Of a stretch of DNA of 64,000 nucleotides, positions 1 through 10,714 are shown in pieces. Each line of letters starts with the position of its first letter. Position 1 is the first letter of the stretch. Source of the stretch: CAVZOY01 sp963777095 (GTDB lineage: Bacteria; Actinomycetota; Actinomycetes; Mycobacteriales; Geodermatophilaceae). The DNA lies in contig CAVZOY010000002.1 of NCBI GenBank assembly GCA_963777095.1, positions 248,001 through 312,000 of the forward strand, read 5' to 3'. Under the pieces are notes generated by a model that had not been told where the DNA came from, did not search any database, and was given only the letters and a program-made list of their open reading frames with translations. The position numbers and the translations under genes were made by a program.

Positions 1-228
1 CGCGCGACCGGTGTCACGTTCCGTCGGGTGAGCGTGCCGCGTCCGGCGTTGGCGCTGGGCAGCCGCCTGCTGCGACGCCGCAACCCGGCGATCGCGTCGG
101 TGATGGGCATGTCCCTGGCGTCGGACATGACGGAGCTGCCCATCGACGACCGCCCGCTCAAGGACCTCGGGATCGAGCCGCGGTCGACCACCGACGCGAT
201 CGACCGGATGGTGCGCGGACCCGCCTGA
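1..228 (+). CDS. C-terminal end of an NAD(P)-binding (NmrA/atypical SDR-like) protein, partial
   Basis: The frame is open from base 1, so the window cuts the gene and only about 75 C-terminal residues are visible. The tail (LPIDDRPLKDLGIEPRS, then DAIDRMV) resembles the end of NAD(P)H-binding epimerase-like or NmrA-like proteins, where a short segment placing the substrate lobe is followed by a terminal helix. No nucleotide-binding motif lies inside the window, so the family call rests on the tail alone. The GTG at 28 is only an internal codon of the longer frame. The DUF1810 gene follows after 37 bases on the same strand. Confidence 0.45.
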   Translation, partial: RATGVTFRRVSVPRPALALGSRLLRRRNPAIASVMGMSLASDMTELPIDDRPLKDLGIEPRSTTDAIDRMVRGPA

Positions 229-265
229 CCTTGCTCATCTGTCGCGGGCGGGCGAGCCTGCTCGG

Positions 266-691
266 GTGGGCGATCCCTTCGACCTGAGCCGGTTCGTCGA
301 CGCGCAGGACGCCGGCGGCACGTACGACCAGGCGCTCGCCGAGCTGCGGGCCGGGCACAAGCGGAGCCACTGGATGTGGTTCGTCTTCCCGCAGGTCGCC
401 GGTCTGGGCCGCAGTTCCACGGCGCAGCACTTCGCCGTCTCCGGGCTCGACGAGGCGCGGGCCTACCTCGCTCACCCGGTCCTGGGACCGCGCCTGGTGC
501 AGGCGGCCCAGGCTCTGCTGGACCAGCCCGCGCGCGACGCCGTGGCCGTGCTCGGGCCGGTCGACGCCCAGAAGCTGCGGTCGTCGATGACGCTGTTCTC
601 CCGGGCCGCAGACGAGGAGCCGGTGTTCGGCCGGGTGCTCGACGAGTTCTTCGGCGGCGAGGCCGACCAAGGGACGATCTCCCGGCTCTGA
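266..691 (+). CDS. DUF1810 family protein
   Basis: A 141-residue protein starting at GTG 266. It matches the DUF1810 family in length and in its hallmark pattern: an N-terminal DLSRFVDAQ, then SHWMWFVFPQ with GLGRSS close behind, AYLAHPVLGPRL, and a late LRSSMTLFSRA helix. Family members are about 140-150 residues, so this is full length. The biochemical role of the family is not established; it is usually an orphan cytosolic protein. No good ribosome-binding site precedes the GTG, so the exact start is uncertain, but the conserved DLSRF segment begins at once. The GST-like gene follows after 47 bases on the same strand. Confidence 0.85.
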   Translation: MGDPFDLSRFVDAQDAGGTYDQALAELRAGHKRSHWMWFVFPQVAGLGRSSTAQHFAVSGLDEARAYLAHPVLGPRLVQAAQALLDQPARDAVAVLGPVDAQKLRSSMTLFSRAADEEPVFGRVLDEFFGGEADQGTISRL

Positions 692-738
692 CGGAGGCCC
701 CCGAGCAGCGCTGCGCGCGATCGGCGAGGCTGGGCCGC

Positions 739-1770
739 ATGGCAGACGACGACTCCGGATCCGGCTACGTCGAAGAAGGCGGCTTCTCGCGCGACACGAA
801 CTACATCCCCGACCGGATCACCGCCGACGGCGCCGACGGCTGGCCGGTCGAGCCCGGCCGCTACCGGCTCGTCGTCGCGCGGGCCTGCCCGTGGGCCAAC
901 CGGGCGGTGATCGTGCGCCGGCTGCTCGGCCTGGAGGACGCCTTCTCGATGGGCATCTGCGGGCCGACGCACGACGAGCGCAGCTGGACCTTCGACCTCG
1001 ACCCCGGCGGCCGCGATCCGGTGCTGGGCTACGAGCGGCTGCAGGAGGCGTTCCTCGCCCGGTTCCCCGATTACGACCGTGGCATCACGGTGCCGGCCAT
1101 GGTCGACGTCCCGACCAAGCAGGTCGTCACCAACGACTTCGCGCAGATGACGCTGGACTTCTCGACCGAGTGGACGGCGCACCACCGCGACGGCGCGCCC
1201 GACCTGTACCCCGAGAAGCTGCGCGACGAGATGGACGACGTCATGCGTCGCGTCTACACCGAGGTCAACAACGGGGTGTACCGGTGCGGCTTCGCCGGCG
1301 ACCAGAAGAGCTACGACGAGGCCTCCGACCGGCTGTGGACGGCGCTCGACTGGCTCGAGGAGCGGTTGTCAGGTCAGCGGTACCTGGTCGGCGACACGAT
1401 CACCGAGGCCGACGTCCGGCTGTTCACGACGCTGGTCCGGTTCGACCCCGTCTACCACGGCCACTTCAAGTGCAACCGGCAGAAACTGACCGAGCTGCCG
1501 GCCCTGTGGGGCTATGCGCGCGACCTGTTCCAGACGCCCGGGTTCGGCGACACGATCGACTTCCCGCAGATCAAGGAGCACTACTACGTCGTCCACAAGG
1601 ACATCAACCCGACGCAGATCGTCCCGGCCGGGCCGGACACGTCGAACTGGCTGACGCCGCACGGGCGCGAGGAGCTGGGTGGCGCACCGTTCGGCGACGG
1701 GACGCCGCCGGGTCCGCCGGCCGAGCCGGTGACCGCTGACCACGGGCCCGGCGGAGTCGCCCACCGCTGA
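739..1770 (+). CDS. Glutathione S-transferase family protein, glutathionyl-hydroquinone reductase (Xi/YqjG/ECM4) type
   Basis: 343 residues from ATG 739; the longer open frame upstream belongs to no recognisable protein. The N-terminal thioredoxin-like domain carries ARACPWANRAVI, the CPWA active site of Xi-class enzymes that reduce glutathionyl-hydroquinones. The C-terminal helical domain includes YLVGDTITEADVRLF and the Xi signature HFKCNR. The length fits the class (about 320-370). Actinobacteria mostly lack glutathione and use mycothiol, so the physiological thiol is unknown; the family assignment is firm but the substrate is inference. The proline-rich last 40 residues are unremarkable. 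Confidence 0.85.
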   Translation: MADDDSGSGYVEEGGFSRDTNYIPDRITADGADGWPVEPGRYRLVVARACPWANRAVIVRRLLGLEDAFSMGICGPTHDERSWTFDLDPGGRDPVLGYERLQEAFLARFPDYDRGITVPAMVDVPTKQVVTNDFAQMTLDFSTEWTAHHRDGAPDLYPEKLRDEMDDVMRRVYTEVNNGVYRCGFAGDQKSYDEASDRLWTALDWLEERLSGQRYLVGDTITEADVRLFTTLVRFDPVYHGHFKCNRQKLTELPALWGYARDLFQTPGFGDTIDFPQIKEHYYVVHKDINPTQIVPAGPDTSNWLTPHGREELGGAPFGDGTPPGPPAEPVTADHGPGGVAHR

Positions 1771-1779
1771 AGGGGGCGG

Positions 1780-2070
1780 TCAGGCGGCCCCGCCGCGGCG
1801 GTGGACCTGCGCCTTCGTCCAGCCGATCAGGCAGTAGAGGGCGGCGTAGCCCTCGGGCGAGGCGTAGCCCTGCTCGAACCGGGCCGCCTCGATGAGCTCG
1901 TCGCTGTCGACGGAGCCGGTGCGGATGAGTCGCTCGAACACCTGGCCGGTCTGCGACGCGCTGCCGAAGATGTGCGCGATCCCGACGGCCACGTTGTCGG
2001 AGACGGCCAGGCTGACGGGCGGGTGCTTCATCTCCGAGCGCCGACCCAGGACGGTCTGCACCTCGGTCAT
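1780..2070 (-). CDS. Hypothetical small protein
   Basis: 96 residues from the ATG at 2070 (MTEVQTVLGRR) to the stop at 1780. It contains a hydrophobic helix around DNVAVGIAHIFG, a FERLIRTGSV segment and a tail FEQGYASPEGYAALYCLIGW with two Tyr and a Trp. No domain is recognised. It faces the GST-like gene tail to tail with a 9-base gap. The frame stays open upstream of 2070, but that extension is Arg/Ala-rich and looks non-coding, so I placed the start at the first ATG of the coherent segment. The roughly 200 bases between this gene and 2271 show nothing definite. Confidence 0.55.
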   Translation of the reverse strand: MTEVQTVLGRRSEMKHPPVSLAVSDNVAVGIAHIFGSASQTGQVFERLIRTGSVDSDELIEAARFEQGYASPEGYAALYCLIGWTKAQVHRRGGAA

Positions 2071-2270
2071 GACCTGACTTTGGGGCGCGGCGGACGCCGC
2101 CCTGCAACTGATCAGCACTCCGAGACTCCCCCTGTGACCACGTCGACGTCGACGCTTGGTACGCCTGCGAATACGAAGGGTAACCGAACCGGTGCCCTGA
2201 TCGGGGACACCCGAGCGGGTCCTCTCCCTCGTGCGAGGGAGGCGACCGCACCGTGGCGCTGACGCGCTAG

Positions 2271-3912
2271 TCAGGCGTCGAGCCCGGAACGGAAACCCGC
2301 GTCGCGCAGCCGCTGTGTTGCCACCGTCCTGTCCCGATCGGTGAAGAGCTCCTCGAAGCCGAGCCCGAGGACCGCGTTCTCGACGGAGAGCCGCAGCAGC
2401 CGGTGCTCCCACAGCCAGCGGAAGCCGTCGGACACCTGAGGCGCGGCGAGCAGTCGCTTCGCGGTCTCGACGGCGCCGTACTCGGACAGCATCCGCTGGA
2501 AGATGGTCGGTCGGTACCCCGCCCTGAGGATGGCGTCGATGTCGGCGCGCAGGCGGGCGTCGAAGGACCGCGCCGCATCGTCAGGGCGATCCGGCGACGG
2601 CGGCTCGGTGGGCGGCGACGCGTCCGGCTGGCGGCTGCCGCCGAGGAGCCCGCGCAGCCGGCGAGAGCGCCGAGCGAGCGTCGTCCTTCGGCAGCCCGGC
2701 GAGGTTCAGCGGCGGCCGAGCCCGGGCGACGAGGTCGTCCTCGAGCCGGGCCACGTCGGCGCTCGGGACCGGCAGCGGATGGACGCGCAGATGGGCGTGC
2801 ATCCACGCGGTCAGCTCGTCCTCGGAGTGCGCGACGCCGGCGGCGCCGAGCACCGCGGCCAGGCTCTTGCGAAAGGTGGAGGACCTCGCGTTGCCCCGCG
2901 GGTGGTTGCCGGCGATGCGCCCCCAGAGCGTGGCGGACGACGGCGCCGCCTCGCGACGGTGGCCACCCGCCTTCCCCGCGTACAGCAGCCCGGGCGCAAC
3001 CGGATACCCCATCCCTCGCGAGACGTCCGCGGCACCGGCCTCGTCGATCCACCAGGTGTAGAGCCCGGGGACGTCGAGCCCCTCAGGTCCCCGCTCCAGC
3101 AGTGCCGCAGGCGAGACGGCGCGGGCAGGATCCAGGAGGACCTCGACGTCGACCGCCGTTTCGACGTCCGGCGCCTCTGCGCGGTAGCCCGCCCAGGCCA
3201 GTTGCTCGCCCTGCCGGAGACCGGCGAGCGGCTCGCTGATCACGGCTCCGGCGGCCCGCAACGGCGCCCGCAGCGGCCCGCAATAGGCGTCGCTCGCGTG
3301 CACCTCGACCGTGGTGCCGGTGAGCGGCAGGCGCGCGGCCAACTGTTCGACCACCCAGCGTCCCCACATGTCCCGGTAGGAGTCGGGCTGGTCGCGGAGA
3401 TAGACGTCGTACGGGGCGATCGGCTCGCCGGGATCGAGCAGGCCGAACTTCGCGCTCAGCACGAACCACGGAGCACCCGTCCGGACGGCGTGGTCGCGGG
3501 CCCGGCGGAACAGCGGGCCCTCGAAGAGCTCCATGGCCGGGGCAGCGTTCGGACCCTTCGTGCGCGAACAGCCGACGAGGATGACCCGGCCGTCTGACGG
3601 AGCGCGTGCGGTCGGCGTCGGAACCGGCATCTCGGGGGCGAACGTGGGTGTCGCCTCCTGGGGCGCCGACGGCCCGCGGTACCGGCGGTAGAGGCCACGG
3701 TCGACGCGCGTGAGGAAGGGCGTGCGTGACGACCACGGCCCGGTTCGCCGGCTCTCCACGAGCGCGTAGTTGAGGTGCGTCCGGATCGACGCCTCGGCGA
3801 CGTCCGGCCGCCGCTTGCTCACCCACGTGATCAGCGCGTGTGCGCTGAACGGCTCCGGCAGCGTCTCCGACGCCTGACGGAGCACCTCCCAGATGGAGTC
3901 GCTTCGTGCCAC
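2271..3912 (-). CDS. wHTH / DUF6884 / GIY-YIG nuclease-like protein with C-terminal helical domain, frameshifted
   Basis: GTG start at 3912. Domains in order: an N-terminal winged-helix-like segment (IWEVLRQASETL, residues 8-60), a DUF6884-like core beginning VILVGCSRTKG (about 110-200), and a GIY-YIG-like nuclease region with GLYTWW and LLYAGKAG followed by LWGRI (about 275-350). The first frame ends at 2581, but a clean continuation (RADIDAILRAGYRPTIFQRM, then VSDGFRWLWEHRL) runs in another frame to 2271 and matches a helical C-terminal domain common in nuclease-like proteins. The shift lies near 2640-2670. The gene starts 10 bases after the NERD-helicase stop, so the two probably form one operon. 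The architecture suggests nucleic-acid cleavage, possibly defence; the function is inference. Confidence 0.65.
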
Positions 3913-3922
3913 CGCTCCCCCT

Positions 3923-5561
3923 TCAGCGTCCGCGCTGGAGCCGCCGGACCACGGCCTCGCCGCCGATCCGCCGGATCAGCTCGAGGTCACCGCAGACCAC
4001 GAGCAGGTCCCGGGCCCGGGACAGCCCGACGTACAACTTCTCCCGCGCCCGCGACTCGTCGCGGAACCCGTTGACCGCGAGCACGACGGCGGGCCGTTCG
4101 AGTCCCTTGAAGCCGAGGACGTGTCCGTAGAACAGGTCCTCGTCGTCCCAGTACGAGGCCCAGTACGCGTCCTGGCCTGCCTGTTGCCGCTCCCTCTGCA
4201 CTCGTGCCGGCTGCCGGTCGTGAGTAGCGCGACCGCGTCGGCGGGCCAGCCCTCGTCGAGCAGCGCGACGGCGGCGTCGTCCGCGGCGTCGACGGCGTCC
4301 TCGGTCGCGCAGGGCACGAACCGCACCGGGACGCCGCTCTCCCCGCGGATCTCCATCTGCGCCGGCGCGAGGCTGGAGAAGGTGCCGGCGATCTGCTTGG
4401 TGTTGCGCAGGTTCTCGGTCAGGTCGACCGCGACCAGGTCGACCGTCGGCCGGCCCTGCCGGGCGAAGACCCGCTGCCCCTCGTCGGCGAACACGTAGAG
4501 GCACCCGCCGTCCGGGTCGCGCAGCGCCGCCAGGACCGCGGGCCACCAGCTCTCGGCGAAGTCCTGCGCCTCGTCGATGACGACGGCGTCGAAGCGCTGC
4601 CCGACCGGCAGCGCCGCCGGCGAGCGACACCATCTCGGCGGGCAGGAACTCCTCCCAGTACGCGCTGTCGTCGTCGCTGCCGGGCGGCACGCCCCAGCCG
4701 ATGCCGAGGTTGTGGAAGGTGCCGACGTAGGCCGGTCGCTGGTTCGCGGGCAGCGTCGCGACGCGGCGGGTGAGGAACTCGGCCAGGCCGCGCGAGTAGC
4801 ACATGAGCGCGACCCGCTTGCCGTCCGCGGCCAGCCGGCGGGCCTTCTCGACGGCGAGCCAGGTCTTGCCCGACCCCGCTCCTCCGCGGATCTCGACGCG
4901 CGGATCGAGGCCGAGCAGGTCGAGCACCTTCGCCTGCGGCTTGGTGAGCAGCTCGCAGGCGATCTCCCGCTCGGCCAGCGTCGGCGACCAGGTCGGCCTG
5001 CGGGATGGCGCGGCCGGCCAGGCAGTCGACGAGCAGCTCGACGTCCTCGACGCCGGGCGGAGGCGGCTGCCCCTCCGACCTGCCGCAGGGCCCGCTCGAT
5101 CCAGCTCGCCGCGTACGACGTCTGGTCCTTGTCGATGACCAGCCAGCGGGGCGCGTCGGGCGCGGTGAAGTCCTCCGGCAGGACCGTCGTGGGCAGGGCG
5201 ACGAGGTGCGCCGTCCGCAGCTTGCCGCGCGACCACCGCGGGTGCTGGACAGGTAGGCGTGCAGCAGGTACTTGCACTTCCGTGCCTGTCCGACCGGGTC
5301 GATGGCCTTGCTCTTCCCGCCGGTCTGCCACCACTGGCCGTCGCGCAGCGAGACGCTGCCGCCCTTGATCTCGATGACGGCGACGCCGACGCCGGGCCAG
5401 GCGACGATGGCGTCGGCCTCGCGGTCCTCGCGCCAGTCGGTGAACCGCTGGTTGCGGAAGACCACCGCCTCGTCGGGCAGCTGCTCGACGAGCGCGTCGA
5501 CGAACCACTGCTCGGCGTACGACTCGTAGCCGGCCTCCGGCGGGAACACCCGCGCCGCCAT
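3923..5561 (-). CDS. NERD domain / UvrD-like superfamily I DNA helicase, multiply frameshifted (copy 1)
   Basis: Start ATG 5561 (MAARVFPPEAGYESYAEQW), matching the start of the paralogue at 19366. The N-terminal NERD nuclease-related region holds DAIVAWPGVGVAVIEIKGG (D...E.K pattern). It is followed by Walker A GGAGSGKTW, Walker B VIDEAQDFAE, helicase segments NLRNTKQIAGTF, and the motif VI region YVGLSRARDLLVV at the C terminus. Coding similarity moves between all three frames, with shifts near 5230, 5060, 4985, 4630 and 4200, so no intact protein is encoded as given. At 4200 the paralogue has one extra G that restores the frame. A DNA-dependent ATPase with a nuclease-like head is inferred, and the neighbour is a nuclease-like gene. 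Confidence 0.7.
3939..4506. repeat. Direct repeat, left copy (3' half of NERD-helicase gene)
   Basis: This segment is nearly identical, base by base, to 18569-19138 in the same orientation. The repeats lie about 14.6 kb apart. A second shared block, 5350-5561, matches about 19160-19366. Scattered substitutions and single-base indels distinguish the copies. Confidence 0.8.
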
Positions 5562-5755
5562 CGCACCCCCGTCCACCGACCGTGCCGTTGCGGCACCTGC
5601 TGGTGCAGCCTCGCAGGTTCTCTGCGATGTGGCCTCCAGACGCCAACCGTCCGACCCATTCGCACGGATCATCCGGGCCGTACCGGAACGGGTGCCGCTC
5701 TCGGCCGTCCCGGCGGTACCCTGCGGCGCCCCGTCTCCTACACCGAGGGCGGCAG

Positions 5756-8700
5756 ATGGTCGACCTCGAGCCCGCCGCAGTACGGCTCCGTCCCTACGTC
5801 GCCCGCCTCGCCCTCGCCTGGCCGCCCGATGTGGATCTGCCGCGCGCGACGGTGGTCGAGGGCACGCTCGCGTTCGTCGACATCTCCGGCTTCACGGCGC
5901 TCACCGAGGCGCTCTCCCGCAACGGCAAGGCCGGGGCCGAGGAGCTCAGCACGCTGCTCGACAGCACCTTCGCCGGGCTGCTCGACATCGCATTCGCGCA
6001 GGACGCGGAGCTGGTCAAGTGGGGCGGGGACGCCGTCCTGCTCCTCTACACCGGACCCCGGCACGCGGTGCGGGCCGTCGTGGCCGCCCGCCAGATGCAG
6101 CGCCAGATCACCCGGACGGGAAAGCTGCGCACCTCGGTCGGCACTGCCCGGCTGCGCATGTCGATCGGCATCCACACCGGCGACTTCCTCCTCTTCCTCG
6201 TCGGCGAGAGCCACCGCGAGCTCCTCCTGACCGGACCGGCCGCGACGACGACGGCGCGGCTGGAGTCGGTGGCCGAGGCCGGCGAGGTGCTGGTGAGCCC
6301 GGAGACCGCCACCGCGCTGCCGCCGTCCGTGCTCGGCGACGCCAAGGGGCCCGGGATCCTCGTGCGCAGCACGCCGCGGCCGCCGATCTGCCCGCCGACG
6401 CCGTCGAACCCCCCGGGCGACCCCGCGGACGCGCTCGCACCCGTGCTCCGCGACCACCTCTCGTCGGGAGACGTCGACAGCGAGCACCGCCAGGTCGCCG
6501 TCGGCTTCGTCGAGTTCTGCGGCGTCGACGACCTGCTCGCCGCCCAGGGCCAGGACGCCGTCGCGGGTGCACTGCACGACCTCGTCGTCCGCATCCAGCG
6601 CGCCTGCACCGCCCGAGGCGTCACGTTCTGGGAGAGCGACATCGGCGAGAACGGCGGCAAGATCATGCTCGTCGCCGGCGCACCCACCAGCACGGACGAC
6701 GACGCCGGCCACCTGCTGGGTGTCGTGGCCGACGTCGTCGACGGCGGCGGCGCGCTCTCGCTGCGGGCCGGCGTGAACGTCGGCCGGGTGTTCACCGGCG
6801 ACTTCGGCCCCGCCGGCCGGCGCACCTACTCGGCGAAGGGCGACGCGGTCAACCTCGCCGCCCGGCTCATGGCGCGCGCGGAGCCCGGGCAGGTCTACGC
6901 CTCGGTCGAGGCGCTGCGCCGCAGCCGCACCCCGTTCCCCTCCGAGCCGCTGCCGCCCTTCCTCGTCAAGGGCAAGAGCGTGCCCGTCTCCGCCTGCCGG
7001 CTGAGCAGCACGGGGACCACGACCGTCCCCGCCGCCGCGGAGGGCCCGCCGTTCGCCGGCCGGGAGGAGGAGCTCGCCCGGCTCGAGGAGATGCTCGACG
7101 GCGCCCGGGCCGGCAAGGGCTCCTGCGTCGAGCTGGTCGGGCCGCCGGGCATCGGCAAGTCACGGCTCGTCGACGAGCTGCTCGTGCGTGCGACCCGCTG
7201 CGTCGTGCTGCGGACCCGCTGCGCCGACCACCGGGCCGCCGTGCCCTACGCACCGCTGCGCGACCTGCTGCGGCAGGCGCTCGGCCTGGACGACTCGACG
7301 CCACCGGTCCTCACCGGGACGACCCTCATCGACCGGCTGCGGACGGCGGCCCCGGACCTGCTGCCCTGGGCGCCGCTGCTGGCCACCGTCCTCGGGGCCG
7401 AGGTGCACACGACTCCCGAGGTGCGAGCGCTCGACGACCGCTTCCGCCGCGCTCGGCTCGAGGCCGCCTTTCCGGCCTTCCTGCGCGCGCTGCTCTCCGA
7501 GGCCGCCGTCCTCGTGCTCGACGACGCCGAGCTGCTCGACGAGGCCAGCGCCGCGCTCGTCCGCTCGCTGGCCGACGACGTCGGCGACGCGCCGTGGCTC
7601 GTGCTGCTCACGGTGCGCCAGGACGCCCCCGATCCGCTCAGCGGCGTCGCCGGGCGGGTCACGAGCATGGAGCTGGCACCGCTCGACGACGACGCGGTCG
7701 CCCGGTTGCTGCAGTCGGTGACCGAGGACGCACCGCTGGCTCCGCACCTGCGGGCGGAGGTGGCAGCCACCAGCGCCGGCAACCCGCTGTTCCTCCTCGA
7801 GCTCGCGACTGCCGGGGACGCCCTCCGGGGAGGCGGCCTCCCGGACACCGTCGAGCAGGTGATGGCCGCGCAGATCGACCGGCTGCCCCCGGACGACCGC
7901 CGGTTGCTGCGGGCGGCCTCCGTGCTGGGTACGCGGGTGCGGGTCGACGTGCTGCGGGAGGTGCTCGGCGAGCCGCTGCCGCCCGAGCGCATCCAGGCGC
8001 TGTCCGACCACCTCGTCGCCGACGGGCCGGACACCCTGCGCTTCCGGCACGAACTCATGCGCGAGGCCTCCTACGAGGGGCTGCCCTACGCGCGACGCCG
8101 GAGCCTGCACGCCGCCGCGTGCTCCGCGCTCCTGCGGCTGGCGGGCAGCGACACCGACGACGTGGCCCCGCTGCTGGCCGTGCACGCCTCCGCGGCCCGG
8201 GACCTGCCCTCGGCCTGGCACTGGTCGCGCATCGCCGCCGACCGCGCCGCCGCGGTGCACGCCACGGTCGACGCGGCGCGGTTGTACGAGCGGGCGCTCG
8301 ACGCCGGCCGCGACGTCGCGGTCGCCGACCCGACGGAACTGGCGCAGGTCGCCGAGGCCCTCGGTGAGGAGCGCACCCACCTCGGGCAGTTCGACCAGGC
8401 CGAAGCGGCCTTCCGGCAGGCGTCGCGCTGGACCACCGCGCCGCTCGACCGCGCACGGCTGGGCTACGCCGTGGCGCTGACCGCCGAGCGGCGCGGCGAC
8501 TACCGCCGCTGCCTGCAGCGGCTCAGCGCGGTCGAGCGGTTGCTCGCTCAGGCCGGCAGCGAGGACGGCGACGGGACGGCCGCGGCCCGCCTGCTCGCAC
8601 AGGTGCGGTCCCAGTACGGGCTGGTCCGGTACCGCCAGGGGCGCGGGACGGACGCCGTGCGGCTGCTGCGCGAGGCGGTCGAGCTGGCCGAGGGCATCGG

Positions 8701-9572
8701 CGCGGCCGAGACCCTGGCCACCGCACTGCTCCTGCTCGACACCGCCGAGCTGACCGTCGGCCTGCCCGGAAAGGGCGAGCACGCGAAGCGTGGCCTGGCC
8801 ACCGTCTGCGAGGCCGGCGGCAACCCGTGGCTGGAGGCCCGCGCGCTCAACCATCTCGGCGTCCGCGCGTACTTCGACGGCCGGTGGGACGACGCCGTGC
8901 GGCACTACGAGAACTCCCGTCGCGCCTGCGAGCGGGCCGGTGACTCGTGGACCGCCGCCGTCGCCTCGGCCAACATCGCCGAGGTCCTCTCCGACCAGGG
9001 ACACCTCGCCGAGGCCCGCGCACCCCTGGAGCAGGCGCTGCAGACCTACCGCGCGGCCGGCACCCCGGCGTTCGTGGCCGACGGCACCCGCCTGCTCGGC
9101 CGGCTGGCGACGCGGCAGGGCGAGCACGACCGGGCCGAGCTGCTGCTCACGACGGCTCGCTCGCATGTTCGCCGAGGAGGGCGAGACGCTGGAGGTGATC
9201 CACACCGACGCGATGCTCGCCGAGGCCGCACTCATGGCCGGCGACCACGAGACGGCGCTGGCCCGGAGTGGGGCCGCGCTCGCGGAGGCGGCCGGCCTGC
9301 CCGGGCGTGGACTGGTCACCCCCCTGTTGCACCGGGTGCTCGGGCTGGCCTGGTCGGGGTTGGGTGACCGGCGGGCCGCGCTGGACGATCTGCGGACGAG
9401 CATCGCCGAGGCGCGCGGCCGCAGCGCCACCTACGAGCTGGCGCTGTCCCTGCGCGCCCTGGCCGAGCTGTCCCCGGATGCCGAGCCGGAGGTCGAGGCG
9501 GAGGCGACGGTCCTGGCGGCGCGCCTCGGCCTGGTCGCCGGCGACCCCGCGGCCGCCGACCGCGTGGCCTGA
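5756..9572 (+). CDS. Tandem class III cyclase / AAA ATPase / TPR regulator, one frameshift
   Basis: ATG 5756 (MVDLEPAAVRLRPYV), about 1,270 residues. Cyclase domain 1 (about 35-195) has FVDISGFTALTE and KWGGDAVLL. Cyclase domain 2 (about 240-415) has GVNVGRVFTGDFG and YSAKGDAVNLAARL, but its first metal-binding Asp position reads VGFVEFCG, with Glu. An AAA_16-type NTPase follows (FAGREEELARL; Walker A GPPGIGKS at about 461-468; Walker B VLVLDDAELLDE), then about 450 residues of TPR-like helical repeats. This layout resembles soluble adenylyl cyclase (ADCY10 type) and actinobacterial cyclase-ATPase regulators. The frame shifts near 9160 and the TPR tail continues to 9572. Output as a cyclic nucleotide, or as an ATP-driven signalling scaffold, is inference. 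Confidence 0.8.
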
Positions 9573-9597
9573 GGCGCCCTGCCGGGTCCGCCGGTGG

Positions 9598-9629
9598 CCC
9601 GCGCCGACTCCCGAAGGAGCCGGCGCGGG
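9598..9629. terminator. Bidirectional terminator hairpin
   Basis: A 9-bp perfect stem (CCCGCGCCG and CGGCGCGGG) closes a loop that can itself pair partly. It sits between the convergent cyclase regulator (ends 9572) and the secreted-protein gene (ends 9656). There is no U-tract, as is usual in high-G+C actinobacteria. Confidence 0.55.
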
Positions 9630-9655
9630 TAGTCAGCCGGCAGACGCCGGGCCGG

Positions 9656-10714
9656 TCACCAGATGCGCGGGTCGACCGTGGATTCCTCGATCAGGACGGT
9701 GACGACCAGCTTGCCCGCGCTGCGGGCCCGCGACTTGACGCACATCGGCAGGAAGGCGTCGGGGTCGCGCGAGTCGTCGACCGCCGACCTGTAGGCCGGG
9801 TCGGAACAGTTGAGCAGCAGGCCCTCGTAGGGGTGCGTGATTGCGCCCACGGTGGAGCTGCCCGGGAAGGGGTAGTCGCCGCCGGCGCACACGGGATGGT
9901 GCGGCGTCCCGTTGTTCGGCACGAGGTTGGCCAGCGCCTTCGGGAAGGTCAGCACGAGGGTCTTGGAGACCGGTGCCGTGGCGAAGGTGGTCTCGACCTG
10001 GAAGGGCTCGGGCTTGACCGTCGGGCCGAACGGGATCGTGTCGCAGGACAGCCGGTCGGTCGTGAACCCGGCGAAGTACTGAACGGCGCCGAGGAGGTCA
10101 GGGTGAGGTCGGCCAGGACCTTGTTCGTGGTCGACGTGTAGGCCGGCGGAGTGCAGGTCCTCCGCGCAGAAGGCGGGCGTGATGATCGTCAGCGGGGTCG
10201 CGCTCGCGGGGTACGAGGGCGAAGTCGTTGTTGGTCCCCTTGAAGTCGTTGGACTGCTTCACCCGCGTCGTGAGGAAGGTCGTCCCGGACGGTTCCCCCG
10301 GCATCGCGATCGTCACGTCGAGCGACTCTCCGGGCGGGAGCGGGTTGCGACGACACCGTCGTTGATGACCCGATACCGCACAGCGCCGCCGAGGAGGTCG
10401 GCGTCGTGACGCTCCAGCCGCCCGGGCGACCGACACCCCGGCAGGCAGTGGCGTGCCGGTGAAGGTCAGCTCCGCCGAGGCGAACGTCTGCTGGCTGCTT
10501 TCCGGATTCGTCAGGACGAGCGTGACGAAGCTCGTCACGTCCGCCGGCCACGGTCACCGTGTCGCAGACCGTCCACGTTGTTGTAGCTCAGTGAGGCGCA
10601 GTAGTTCTTGGTGCTCGGTGCCGCGGACGTCGGAAGCGCGGCCGCGAGCAGCCCGACGACGAGCGCGACGACGACGGCCAGCCTGCTGGCCCACGCCCGG
10701 GACGACTTGTGCAC
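9656..10714 (-). CDS. Secreted hypothetical protein, several frameshifts
   Basis: GTG 10714 with AGGAGG four bases upstream. The N terminus (VHKSSRAWASRL followed by a Val/Leu/Ala core and a cleavage-like PTSAAPS) is a Sec signal peptide. The coding signal then jumps frames near 10560, 10400-10340 and 10100. Recognisable pieces are LVLTNPESSQQTFASAEL, GESLDVTIAMPGEPSG, QSNDFKGTNNDFAL, and a C-terminal KTLVLTFPKALANLVPNNG. The mature protein looks like a beta-rich extracellular domain of about 330 residues with several Cys (NYCAS, VCAGGDY, LLNCSD). No family is recognised. The gene is divergent from the HAD gene, and the 370 bases from 10715 to 11083 hold the divergent promoter region but no gene. 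Confidence 0.5.

Noticed and set aside
3923..5561. Programmed ribosomal frameshifting as the cause of the broken helicase
   Set aside because: At least five shifts in both directions without slippery heptamers; the paralogue shows simple missing or extra bases.
7160..9430. 756-codon minus-strand frame opposite the cyclase regulator
   Set aside because: Shadow of the AAA and TPR regions; no recognisable domain.
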